A model generated the notes under the pieces. That model was not told where the DNA came from. It ran no database searches and saw nothing but the letters and a program-made list of their open reading frames with translations. Shown here piece by piece: positions 56,160 through 64,000 of a stretch of 64,000 nucleotides of DNA. The translations under genes and the position numbers were made by a program. The stretch lies in the NCBI GenBank assembly GCA_951812775.1, contig OX638326.1:2058335-2122334 (forward strand), read 5' to 3'. Numbering within the stretch: position 1 is the stretch's first letter; each line of letters opens with the position of its first letter. The stretch comes from an uncultured Alphaproteobacteria bacterium (GTDB lineage Bacteria; Pseudomonadota; Alphaproteobacteria; MPNO01; UBA2964).

Positions 56160-56965
56160 GCAACAAGAATTTTCTCATCGATGTTGATAAATGTACTGGC
56201 TGCAACCTCTGCGTCGTCGCGTGCAAGGACGAGCATGTCGATAGCAACTACGAACCCTGGACCCAGCCGCAACCCGAAGGCGGTCATTTCTGGATGAATG
56301 TTAAACCGCTGGAACGCGGCACGATTCCGCGGGTACGGATGAACTTCTTGCCAACGTTGTGCCAACATTGTGAGGATGCCCCCTGTATTCCGGCCTGTCC
56401 GGAAGGTGCCATCAAGACCCGCGACGACGGGCTGGTATGGATCGATGCCGCGCTCTGTACTGGCTGCGGCGACTGTCAGCCCGCCTGCCCGTATGATGTG
56501 ATTTATAAAAACGATAATCTGAACATCGCGCAGAAATGCACGGGCTGTGCCCATCGCATAGACGAAGGCGAGCTGCCGCGTTGTGCCGATGCCTGCCCCC
56601 ACGACGCTATTGTTTTTGGTGAACTCGGCGATGAGTCTTCGCTTGAAGAGCTGCATCCCGAATTTGACGCTAAGCCCCGCGTTCGCTGGAAAGGACTACC
56701 ACAGCCCTGGATCACGGGGTTGTTGATAGATGTAAACGCTGATGAAGTCGTCATCGGCGCCACGGTGACCGCTACTGATCTCAATGACGGGACCATTATA
56801 ACAACGACATCAGGTGCTTTTGGCGAATTCTGGATTAAAGACCTAGCAGCAGGCCACGACTATCGCGTTGAGATAAGTCATCCGACCTATGAGCTATCCT
56901 CAGCGCCTGTCACCGCAGATGGTGATACGGACCTTGGGACCCTGGAACTCAAAGCATCGCCGTAA
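56156..56965 (+). CDS. Iron-sulfur subunit of the transhydroxylase-type molybdoenzyme, with C-terminal Ig/transthyretin-like domain
   Basis: 269 residues. Cysteine motifs for several [4Fe-4S] clusters are CTGCNLCVVACKDEH, CQHCEDAPCIPACPEGA, CTGCGDCQPACPYDV and CTGCAHRIDEGELPRCADAC. Residues from about 190 form a carboxypeptidase-regulatory-like beta domain (GLLIDVNADEVVIGATVTAT, GEFWIKDLAAGHDYRVEISH). The beta subunit of pyrogallol transhydroxylase is of this size and has the same extra C-terminal beta domain, which supports the assignment of the pair over a generic DMSO reductase. Expression is coupled to the large subunit by the ATGA overlap. No membrane anchor gene follows. Confidence 0.88.
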   Translation: MSNKNFLIDVDKCTGCNLCVVACKDEHVDSNYEPWTQPQPEGGHFWMNVKPLERGTIPRVRMNFLPTLCQHCEDAPCIPACPEGAIKTRDDGLVWIDAALCTGCGDCQPACPYDVIYKNDNLNIAQKCTGCAHRIDEGELPRCADACPHDAIVFGELGDESSLEELHPEFDAKPRVRWKGLPQPWITGLLIDVNADEVVIGATVTATDLNDGTIITTTSGAFGEFWIKDLAAGHDYRVEISHPTYELSSAPVTADGDTDLGTLELKASP

Positions 56966-57013
56966 GTCGATCCTCTTTCTACGCCCATGTTTGACCAATT
57001 TGGTCCACAATGG

Positions 57014-57727
57014 TCAAGAGACCTTGATCAGAATTTCTGTCAGCTCGTCAGGCATTTCCACCATTATGTAATGATGACAGGGGAGGTCGAACACCCGCCA
57101 GCTCGGGGCCGATTTGCATTCATTGTAACTGGCGACAAAAGGAGGATTATTGTAGGCGGTCGACAGAATGAAGGATTTCTTCGCCACCCGATCACGAGCA
57201 CCGGTAAGCTGAATAGGCTGCAGCGAAACGCCGATTGGCTGTGGTGTCAGTTTGGAATCGACCCAGGCAAGATCTTCTCCAACAAGCCCATATTTCGCAG
57301 CTGACCCTGCATCGCGCGAGAATTCACCCGCTGCGAAGGCCTTTTCGACGGCCTTTCGAGAGTCCTCCGACTGCGTATCCGTACCTTTATCGCCATCTTC
57401 CGGCATGAAAGCATCGAGGTAGACGATTGACGAGATGGTCTCTGGCACCTGCTCCACGACGCCGGAAATCACCCAGCCGCCATAGGAGTGCCCACATAAC
57501 ACAATATCTGAAAGACCTTCCCACTTTATGACATTGACGACATCAGTGATGTGGGTGTCGAGATTGATGTCAGCACTCATCAGATGCGATCGCTCACCCA
57601 CCCCCGTCAATGTCGGCGTAAACACACTATGGCCCAGCGCTCGAAGACGTTCTGCGACCCGCACCCAGCACCAACCACCGTGCGCCGTGCCGTGAACGAG
57701 AACAAAGGTTTTTGTTTCCTGTTCCAT
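57014..57727 (-). CDS. Alpha/beta hydrolase (EstC/hydroxynitrile lyase-like)
   Basis: 237 residues. KTFVLVHGTAHGGWCWVRVAERL provides the oxyanion-hole HG, LCGHSYGGWVISG the nucleophile Ser, SIVYLDAFMPEDG the strand with the usual Asp region, and LPCHHYIMVEMPDEL the catalytic His. This branch contains esterases and plant-like hydroxynitrile lyases or methylesterases. It is convergent with the molybdoenzyme genes and could hydrolyse an ester intermediate, but the link is only positional. It lies seven bases from the 3' end of the decayed export operon, in the same direction. Confidence 0.88.
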   Translation of the reverse strand: MEQETKTFVLVHGTAHGGWCWVRVAERLRALGHSVFTPTLTGVGERSHLMSADINLDTHITDVVNVIKWEGLSDIVLCGHSYGGWVISGVVEQVPETISSIVYLDAFMPEDGDKGTDTQSEDSRKAVEKAFAAGEFSRDAGSAAKYGLVGEDLAWVDSKLTPQPIGVSLQPIQLTGARDRVAKKSFILSTAYNNPPFVASYNECKSAPSWRVFDLPCHHYIMVEMPDELTEILIKVS

Positions 57728-57733
57728 TCGAGA

Positions 57734-59901
57734 TTAAAATCCACTTTCCCGGATCAGTACCGCCGCAACTGATCGCCAGGCCCGATCTATAAGCCGCGTC
57801 GCAGGCCCGTCGAGGACAACCCAGCCACGCCGAATCTGCTTGGGTGCACCATTTGCCCCATCTATTTTCAGAAACATCCGATAGACCGGCGTATCGGGGC
57901 TTAGCTCACCTTTCGAGCCTGTTCGCACTTCGATGTCCCCGCCATGTTCGCTGGACAGTTCGAGCCGCTCGAAGCGGCCCGTCGCCGTTGTATCAATTGC
58001 CGTTACTGTGACCGAGGCTGGGTCATTAATGTCTGATTCAATGTAGAATTTACCCTTGGCTCCCACCTGTACGCGATTGATGTCCGACGCACTGAGATAG
58101 GCCTCTACAAGCGCTGGGCCGTCGGCGACAATAGTTGCAAGTCTGTCATCCTTATTTACCCACCGTCCAGAGGTCATGCCATCGCCAACTTCCGCGACGA
58201 CACCTTTCACAGACGAGACGATTGTTAATCTCGAGAGTTCACGGTTATGACCATCCCGCTCTGCCAATGTCTTGGCCAGTTCTTCCCTCAATACACCGCC
58301 GCGTTCGCGCAATTCATTTTGTGTACGCTCGCGTTGAATTTGCAGTTCAAGAGTATCAATGCGGCGTTCCGACTGTCCTTTCACGAACACCAAATCCGGT
58401 GCTTCCAAAGAGGCGATAGGTGTTTGCGGCGAAACACGATCTCCAACGGAGACCGGCAAAGTTTTTAATCTGGCTTCAAATGGTGGATAAATCGCCTGCG
58501 TTTGGCGAGCCAATAACAATGCTGGAGCTTGAATCGTTGTACTCCAGGGCACCACGAGGAGAACGCAAATTCCTCCAAACACAAACAGGGTACGACGAGA
58601 TTTAGATTAAGTCGAAACAATGTACGACGCTCCCACCAGCGGCGAAACTCTCGCCAGATTGGCAATAGGATAAAAAATATGATCTCCGCCGCCATCAAAA
58701 AAATGCCGAGGGCCTTGAACACCATATAGTAAACGAGGACGGCGATACCGATGAATAAAATGAGCCTATATATCCACGTTCCCCAGGCATAGAAAATCAG
58801 GAAGTTACGAAGTCGATCGGGCAAACCCTCCGGACAGGATTCCCGAAGACCGAACAGAGTTTTTCGGAGCTGCCAGCGCGCCAGATCAAAACTGCGGTCC
58901 TGGAGATTCTCAACTTCAAGGGCATCGGATAGCAGGTAGTATCCATCAAATCTCATGAAAGGGTTGAGGTTTACCGCGAGTGTTGCGATCCAGGTTACGG
59001 CGGCCAACGCAAAGACAGCTCCCTGAATTTGGCCGGGCGGCAACAACAACCATAAATTCAGAGCAAAAGCCGCGAGCATTAACTCCGCAGCCATCCCGGT
59101 ACCACCGATCTCCTACCGGGCGCGCCGATTAGTCAACTTCCAGGCCTCTGACGTATCAGTGTACAAGACCAGCCACAAAACCATCAAAGCGATACCCATC
59201 GACGGCACTCGTAAACCATGCTTTGCGGCAACCAACCCATGCCCTAGCTCACGTAAGATTTTGGCAAAAATGATAGCAGCGCCGTAAAGAACAGCGCCCT
59301 CTGCCGTTACGAATTCCGGGGCGGAGCTGATAAAGGCATCCCACTGACGGAGAACCATAATGCTGCCAAACACGGCAAACAAAATCGTCCAATTCAAAGC
59401 TGCCCGCGTCATCAGAAAACGCGCTACAGGCATAAGAATTCTGAGAAGCGCGTCAGGCCGCAAGAGGTGCAAACGGACAAACAGATAATTGTGTAACAGC
59501 CAGCTTGTCCAATGACGTTTCTGAACCTGAAGCGCGTTACGCCAAGCACCTTTGTCTTGTTCGCCTGTTAACAACAGCAGTCCGCTTTTTGCCAAAAATT
59601 CGCTGACGGCGCCAACATCCTCACCGTCAATCTTAGCAGACGTGTCGCGATTGATTTGTTCGGCGATTGCGTCCGCTGACCGCAAGCGCCAGCGTCGCAG
59701 AATCTCAAACTCTACCCAGCCAATTCGAAAAAACTTATTGCGTGCACGGTCCTGCAAAACCCACGAAGGGGATCCGTCAGAGAGTCGAGCCGCTGGATGA
59801 ATGTCGACATCCTCTCGAAGTGGGGGCAAGGGCGGCGAAGAAGGGGGCGCCTCATCAGCATCCGCAACGTTGCCAAGAACTGACCCTGTTTCCGTGGCCA
59901 T
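57734..59901 (-). pseudogene. M50-like membrane protein with N-terminal PqqD-like and C-terminal HlyD-like parts, multiply disrupted
   Basis: Three segments join to about 722 codons. First (59901-59113): PqqD-like winged-helix part (SWVLQDRARNKFFRIGWVEF) and a membrane part with ILRELGHGLVAAKHG and VLYTDTSEAWKL. A TAG (59113-59115) follows, then the same frame goes on with EIGGTGMAAELMLAAFALNL and LNPFMRFDGYYLLSDALEV. Near 58608 one base is missing, and the last segment (FGGICVLLVVPW, then a lipoyl/HlyD part with PPFEARLKTLPVSVGDRVSP) ends at 57734. Where related proteins have the zinc motif HExxH, this one has RELGH, so the protease site is gone too. It is the last gene of the export operon. 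Confidence 0.75.
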
Positions 59902-59915
59902 ATTCTAAAGCCTCA

Positions 59916-61166
59916 TCAGAACCCGATAGTGCGGCGCCGCGCTGCGATCGGCCGACGCATTATGAAAAGGAATAGCGAGACCCCCTCACCATAGACTTTG
60001 GCTGTTCCCTGCAAACCAATTCGAAGGTTTGATGTTTTATTAGTCAACCTTGCCTTTACGCGATAGGCGAGCACTTTTGTTGGGGTCAATTCAGCTTCAT
60101 AGGCGGCTCGCACCAGCTCAGCTTTAACCGGGTTCAACGGATCGGTATCAAGGAACAGTAATATTTCCGCTCCAGGCTTAAGGCTAATCGCATCATTTAC
60201 GGGCACCCAGATGGTGAGTTCCAATGCCGCCGGGTCAGCAATTGCCATAACCTTTTCCCCCAGCCGCATTGGTTTTCCGAGCCAGTCACTTTTATCAGCA
60301 TAAATGACAATACCTGAACGGCCGGCAGTTACTTCTGCGCGTTCCAGAAGTTCCCGCGAATAGGCAAGCTCAGCTTGTTTCTGAGCAACTTTAGCCGCCA
60401 GAAGGGACACCTCACCTTTCGATTTTGGGTCGTTAAAAGCCTTTTGCCGAGCCCGCTGGAAATCAGCCTGCACCACGGCCACAGCTTTTTCCGCGACGCT
60501 GGTTCGGTTTCTCAAAGTCGTACGATCAAAGGTAAAGAGGCGCGCTCCCTGCCCGACCGGCTCATTCGGTTTCACATGTAAAGTTTCAATAACACCATCA
60601 ATTGGCGCTGTTACGACGAGTGGATCAAGTGGTGTAATTTCTGCGGGCGCCAATGCCGACTGACGAACTGGCAGGAACATTGCCATTCCGACAAGCAACC
60701 ATGCAATCAGGGCAAAAACCCTGCCACGAGATTTACCATTCGATTTTCGCCGACCCTGACCACGTGGATCGAGCGCCCACCAGGCAAAGCCATAAGCATC
60801 GGAAAGGCGACGGATAAGGTTGATATCGCCTTCCGCAAAAGGTTCAGGGCGGAATAAAATTATGCCAGCATCAATGGCACCATCGCGTGGTTTAAACGGG
60901 CACCAGACCGAGTGCCCCGGCGACCACTCCTCCCATTCAGCAGCCACTTTCTTGGGAAGGGTCGTCTGTTCTATTACGTGGGCCGTCGCCGAATTTTCCG
61001 ATTTCAGTAAAGCGGTAACCAGCCGGTTGGCCCAAACAACGAAAGGGGCCCGTGGATCTGGAACCGGAATCCCTGAAATTGCTGAGACTTTAGGGCCGCG
61101 CGCTCCCCGCCGTGTCCAGACAACGGCCTGCTCGTACGGCAAAAGACGATGGGTTTCATTAATGGA
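59916..61166 (-). pseudogene. HlyD-family periplasmic adaptor with GAF-like N-terminal part, 5' end deleted
   Basis: The protein-like frame begins about 61166 with INETHRLLPYEQAVVW (GAF-like), has one membrane helix (VFALIAWLLVGMAMFLPV), then the two lipoyl half-motifs around a coiled coil (VVTAPIDGVIETLHVKPNEP, AEVTAGRSGIVIYADKSDWL) and a beta-barrel end. It has no start codon of its own; the frame upstream encodes unlike residues because it lies over the preceding gene. A deletion has fused it out of frame to the first adaptor. In function it would bridge an inner-membrane protein and the TolC-like outer-membrane lipoprotein. Confidence 0.75.
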
Positions 61167-61596
61167 GAACCGCCAAAACCTCTTCCAGCGCGGCACGTGC
61201 TTTGAGCTGTTCCGCGCGCGCGAGTTCGAGTTGAAGCAGCGATCCGGATTGCAATTTACTGAGCTGCGTACGGTTTTCAAAAGTCTTGGTTGCCGCCAAT
61301 AACGAGGCCTGTGCTTTACGGCGTTGCGCACGATGGGCCCAGCAATCGAAAGAGACAAGCTTTTGCCCCTACTTAAAAGCAATTCCTGGTTCAGGGCCAA
61401 TTGAAATTATGCGGGCGGTAATCCGGCTGGACAGTTTCGCCTCTCGGCGCGGCACGACCAATGCCCGCACTTCGTTGGGGCTCGCCGCGCGTGCAAGATT
61501 ACCCTTTTCAGGGGCTTTCGAGGTTTGAGCGGAACTTCCCGCCGCCGAGACAACAACCGCGAGAGCGATTAGCGCAAGGCGGAATACAGGCGTCAT
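61159..61596 (-). pseudogene. First periplasmic adaptor of the export operon: in-frame TAG and lost C-terminus
   Basis: ATG 61596 overlaps the stop of the TolC-like frame as ATGA. A signal peptide (MTPVFRLALIALAVVVSAAG) leads into LVVPRREAKLSSRITARIIS and IGPEPGIAFK, then TAG at 61369-61371. The frame continues GQKLVSFDCWAHRAQRRKAQ and a coiled coil (ELARAEQLKARAALEEVLAVLH) to a TAA at 61159. RND/HlyD adaptors would go on with the second lipoyl half and barrel, which are absent; the sequence instead passes into the next adaptor gene. One nonsense codon and one deletion are thus visible. Confidence 0.75.
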
Positions 61597-63374
61597 TGCA
61601 GTCGGATAGTTACCGGTAAATTCCACAATTCGGGATCATCCGCCAGCGGGTCCTGGACCTGATAGACGATGTAGGACGCCGAACTCAAACTACCCGAAAT
61701 CTGCTTTGGCGGTGCGCTTAAAGCCGGTCTAGACACCAGTAGCGCCCTTTCCGGAACAGATGGTGTGTTCCGGGGCAGCATCAAAGCGGGGTTGGGCACT
61801 TCATCATGAATTTGCGGATCATCTTCGACCGCGGATTACGTCGGCAAGCTGGCGAGACCATAAAGCTCGCGATGGCGAGCTGAATCATCCTCGGAGACAA
61901 TTTTTGCAAGGCCATACAGGTTAGTTGGTTTCTGGTCGAGCGGTAATGGGTCACGACCAATCGCATTATATATGCGACCAAACGAATTTTGGACCTCTGC
62001 ATAGGAGAAATACAGCTTGATCAATGACAACGCTCGATTGGATGATCGTTTAATGAGTTCCAGATCATCCGTCATATTCGCTGTATTGAGGTCTTTGCTG
62101 AGCTTCAATATCCGGGAATCAACGGCTTCAAGCTCGGTGATGAAACGATGCTTTTGCGCAGCAACGCGATACTGGTGATAGGCAATGCGAACCTGCGCCA
62201 TGATGGCCATGGTCAAAGCATAGCGTCGCGCCCGGGACACGCTGAGCGGCGCCTTGGCAACATCAATTTCCGCGGGCCCTTGGAACAGGCGGATCAGGTT
62301 ATAGCTGAGGCGAACGTTATATTCGGCCCATTCATTGTTAAACAAAAAGCTGTTGCTGTCCGTGGCCATGGCACCTTCAAGTTCCAGCCGGGGGAACATT
62401 TTGAAATAGGCCTTGCGGACTTCCGTCAAGTGAATGCGATCAATGTAATGTTCTTCACGCAGTTCCGGACGATCAATCAGGGCCTTTTGCTCTAGATACT
62501 TAACCCGAGCCGTGAAAACGGGCGGTCGCCGTACATCATAGCGCGGCAGCTTCAATTTATATTTTTCGCCAGGGCGCAGGTTCATCAGGGCAGCAAGTTT
62601 GGCTTTTGCGACGCCGAGTTCCTTTCGTGCGTCCGTTAGTTCTTCAAGACGTTCGAGTAATTCGCGCTGAAAGGACAGCGCTTCCATTGTCGGCTGAAGA
62701 CGCTTTTTCTCAAGCTCACGCGACCGGTCAATAGCCGAGCGAACCCTGACAATCAGCCTGTCGACTTCCGGGAGGAAGCTCTAAGCAGCCACGGCGCACC
62801 AATAAGCGTTACGGACATCGAGCATCACGTTGTCGAGCACGCGGCGCACCCGCTCGCGGGCGATCAAAATCTGGTCAGAGCTTTGCTGAGCCCGCGCATA
62901 AGCGACGCCAAAATCGAGCACGTTCCATACAGCAGACAACCGACCGGTAATACGATCACGGTCCTGGGAGGTTGACGCTTCCAGCGATTGTTCGCCGGTC
63001 AGAAGAGAAGTGCTGGTAGAACCGCTATGGTTGGTGCGGCCCGCATATCCCGATTGTCCGACAATGCGCGGTAACATGTCATAGCGCGCAAGACGGAACT
63101 CACCGGCGGCAAAGGCCTGCTCAACGATTTTAAGGCGATGGTCAAGGTTATACCGCACCGCACGGGCGACGACTTCACCGAAATCCATAGCACCGGTTAC
63201 CGGCTCCTGATCCGTGAACATCATCTTCAGATCAGATTACGCGTTTTTCTTTCGTTCAGCGTCGGTATGCGGTTCAGTATAGACCGAGCAACCAGCGACA
63301 AACGCAAGGAGCGGCAACAGGAGGGCAGCCTTTGCCTTCCTGCGCACGTGCAGTCCAAAATTCGTCCTATTCAT
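61593..63374 (-). pseudogene. TolC-like outer-membrane efflux lipoprotein with three in-frame stop codons
   Basis: ATG 63374 (AGGGG before it) starts a lipoprotein signal with lipobox LAFVAGC. The frame is open to 61593 apart from TAA at 63237-63239, TAG at 62781-62783 and TAA at 61836-61838; there is no frameshift. The segments read as an outer-membrane efflux protein: AMDFGEVVARAVRYNLDHRL, LQPTMEALSFQRELLERLEE with long coiled coils, LSYNLIRLFQGPAEI, and the C-terminal ISGSLSSASYIVYQVQDPLA. Together 593 codons. Three independent nonsense codons exclude a single base-calling error and show real decay. It precedes the adaptor genes in the operon. Confidence 0.82.
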
Positions 63375-63526
63375 TTGCCCCTATCAGACCCCTTGTCCTT
63401 ACCCTACGAGTCCAACCCTAACTCTAATTCACTTAATTAAACCTTATAGTTAACGCACTCATACCACTTCGTGTCGCAGATGCCCAGTAAAGATTACCGC
63501 GCCAATTACACGGCCGGTTTTACAGA

Positions 63527-64000
63527 TCAGGCGGCAACAGCTTCAGTAGTGTCCAGTGATGCAAGCAATTCAGCCCGGCGTTCATCAAATGCTTGCGCTT
63601 CGGAATCAAGCTGCATCGACAAACCCGGTACGCCCAGCCCGACATCGGATTCAAGGCTTGAAAGCCCTCCACTACCAATCAAAGGCTGCGTATTACCATC
63701 CACATCGCGATTGAGGAGGTTTTCTGAAGGACTCCATTGTTGACCACTATCGTTGGATTGCCCTTGAATATTTCCATTCTGGAAGAGAAAGAATCTCTCA
63801 GTCGGCCGTGGTTGTAGGCTGTCCTGGCCTGGCGTCCGGCGATCAAGACCAAGAAGGGCCCGTTCCTCTGCAGGATTCAGAAGCTGGCCGGTCGGCCGGT
63901 TAACCGGATCAACCCTCTGAAGGAAGCTATCTCCGCCAGAGCCCTGTTGCCGGGTAATCCCGCCATTGCTAAGGCCAAATCTTTCCGCTGGGCCTGTATT
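63527..64000 (-). CDS. C-terminal part of a large, probably extracellular, protein (5' end off the window)
   Basis: The frame enters at base 64000 and is open for 157 codons to a TGA at 63527. Composition is Gly/Gln/Asn/Ser-rich with low complexity (RQQGSGGDSFLQRVDPVNRP, QNGNIQGQSNDSGQQWSPSE, GLGVPGLSMQLDSEAQAFDE), ending LLASLDTTEAVAA. I do not recognise a domain. It lies 150 bases upstream of the TolC-like gene in the same direction. In related Alphaproteobacteria TolC/HlyD/M50 gene sets often accompany giant repeat proteins, so this may be the tail of the cargo of that system (inference). Confidence 0.6.
   Translation of the reverse strand, partial: NTGPAERFGLSNGGITRQQGSGGDSFLQRVDPVNRPTGQLLNPAEERALLGLDRRTPGQDSLQPRPTERFFLFQNGNIQGQSNDSGQQWSPSENLLNRDVDGNTQPLIGSGGLSSLESDVGLGVPGLSMQLDSEAQAFDERRAELLASLDTTEAVAA

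Noticed and set aside
20330-63374. TAG read as a sense codon (genetic code change), because four genes contain in-frame TAG
   Set aside because: Intact genes in the window end naturally in TAG (for example the dienelactone hydrolase at 7569, the decarboxylase-like gene at 23335, the VOC gene at 29849, the TauE gene at 34586). Other broken genes carry TAA or TGA. Ordinary nonsense mutation explains the data better.
57734-63374. Type I secretion system
   Set aside because: TolC-like and HlyD-like genes are present but no ABC transporter ATPase is encoded in the operon; an M50-like membrane protein takes that place.
1-64000. CRISPR array, rRNA or tRNA genes, integrase with att sites
   Set aside because: I looked for regularly spaced repeats, conserved rRNA stretches and tRNA cloverleaf hallmarks and found none; the only notable repeats are the 16-base and 38-base duplications.

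Overview
The window reads as a chromosomal segment of a free-living or host-associated, probably marine, alphaproteobacterium (Rhodospirillales-like). The grounds are gene content and order: an ArsR-methyltransferase fusion followed by metF and metH, an MlaC-type lipid carrier, a Tat-exported PhoX-type phosphatase, CaiB-type CoA-transferase, TauD/TfdA dioxygenases, PrpD, LLM and HpaB-type oxygenases. This is inference from family knowledge; no rRNA or tRNA gene is present to confirm it.

Layout. 1-7.6 kb: uvrD/pcrA (runs off the left edge), a fragment of a PDZ serine protease, a ClC channel, a thioesterase plus an acyl-CoA synthetase (NDP-forming) half, and a dienelactone hydrolase. 7.6-11.8 kb: a TPP riboswitch in front of a luxE-like acyl-protein synthetase, a luxC-like acyl reductase, an SDR and a small secreted protein. 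This looks like a thiamine-controlled carboxylic-acid-to-alcohol reduction pathway and is the most novel item here. 11.8-17.5 kb: metH, metF and their likely regulator. 17.7-36.8 kb: ordinary chromosomal genes (mlaC, ettA, phoX, transporters, dioxygenases, acyltransferase, gmhB, GST, FkbM methyltransferase).

36.8-45.1 kb is an accessory island. A four-gene minus-strand operon ends in a stand-alone receiver and a receiver-nucleoside phosphorylase fusion, which is the signature of the Detocs anti-phage system; its sensor/kinase part is apparently split in two. Next to it is a wrecked Mu-like phage early region (mor-like regulator, gemA, a small coiled-coil ORF, muB, and a C-terminal scrap where the transposase should be).

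45.1-57.7 kb: a broken PEP-CTERM protein gene, a broken parvulin, then an aromatic/heterocycle-type oxidative cluster (HpaB, cyclase, PrpD, LLM monooxygenase, FAD monooxygenase, and a two-subunit molybdoenzyme of the pyrogallol transhydroxylase/resorcinol hydroxylase type). 57.7-64 kb: a decayed export operon (M50-like/HlyD protein, two adaptors, TolC-like lipoprotein) beside the C-terminus of a large protein that runs off the right edge.

A striking general property is the number of broken genes. At least ten loci carry in-frame stops, one-base frameshifts, tandem duplications or deletions, while essential and metabolic genes between them are intact. This indicates ongoing gene loss, or for the one-base indels possibly sequence error.
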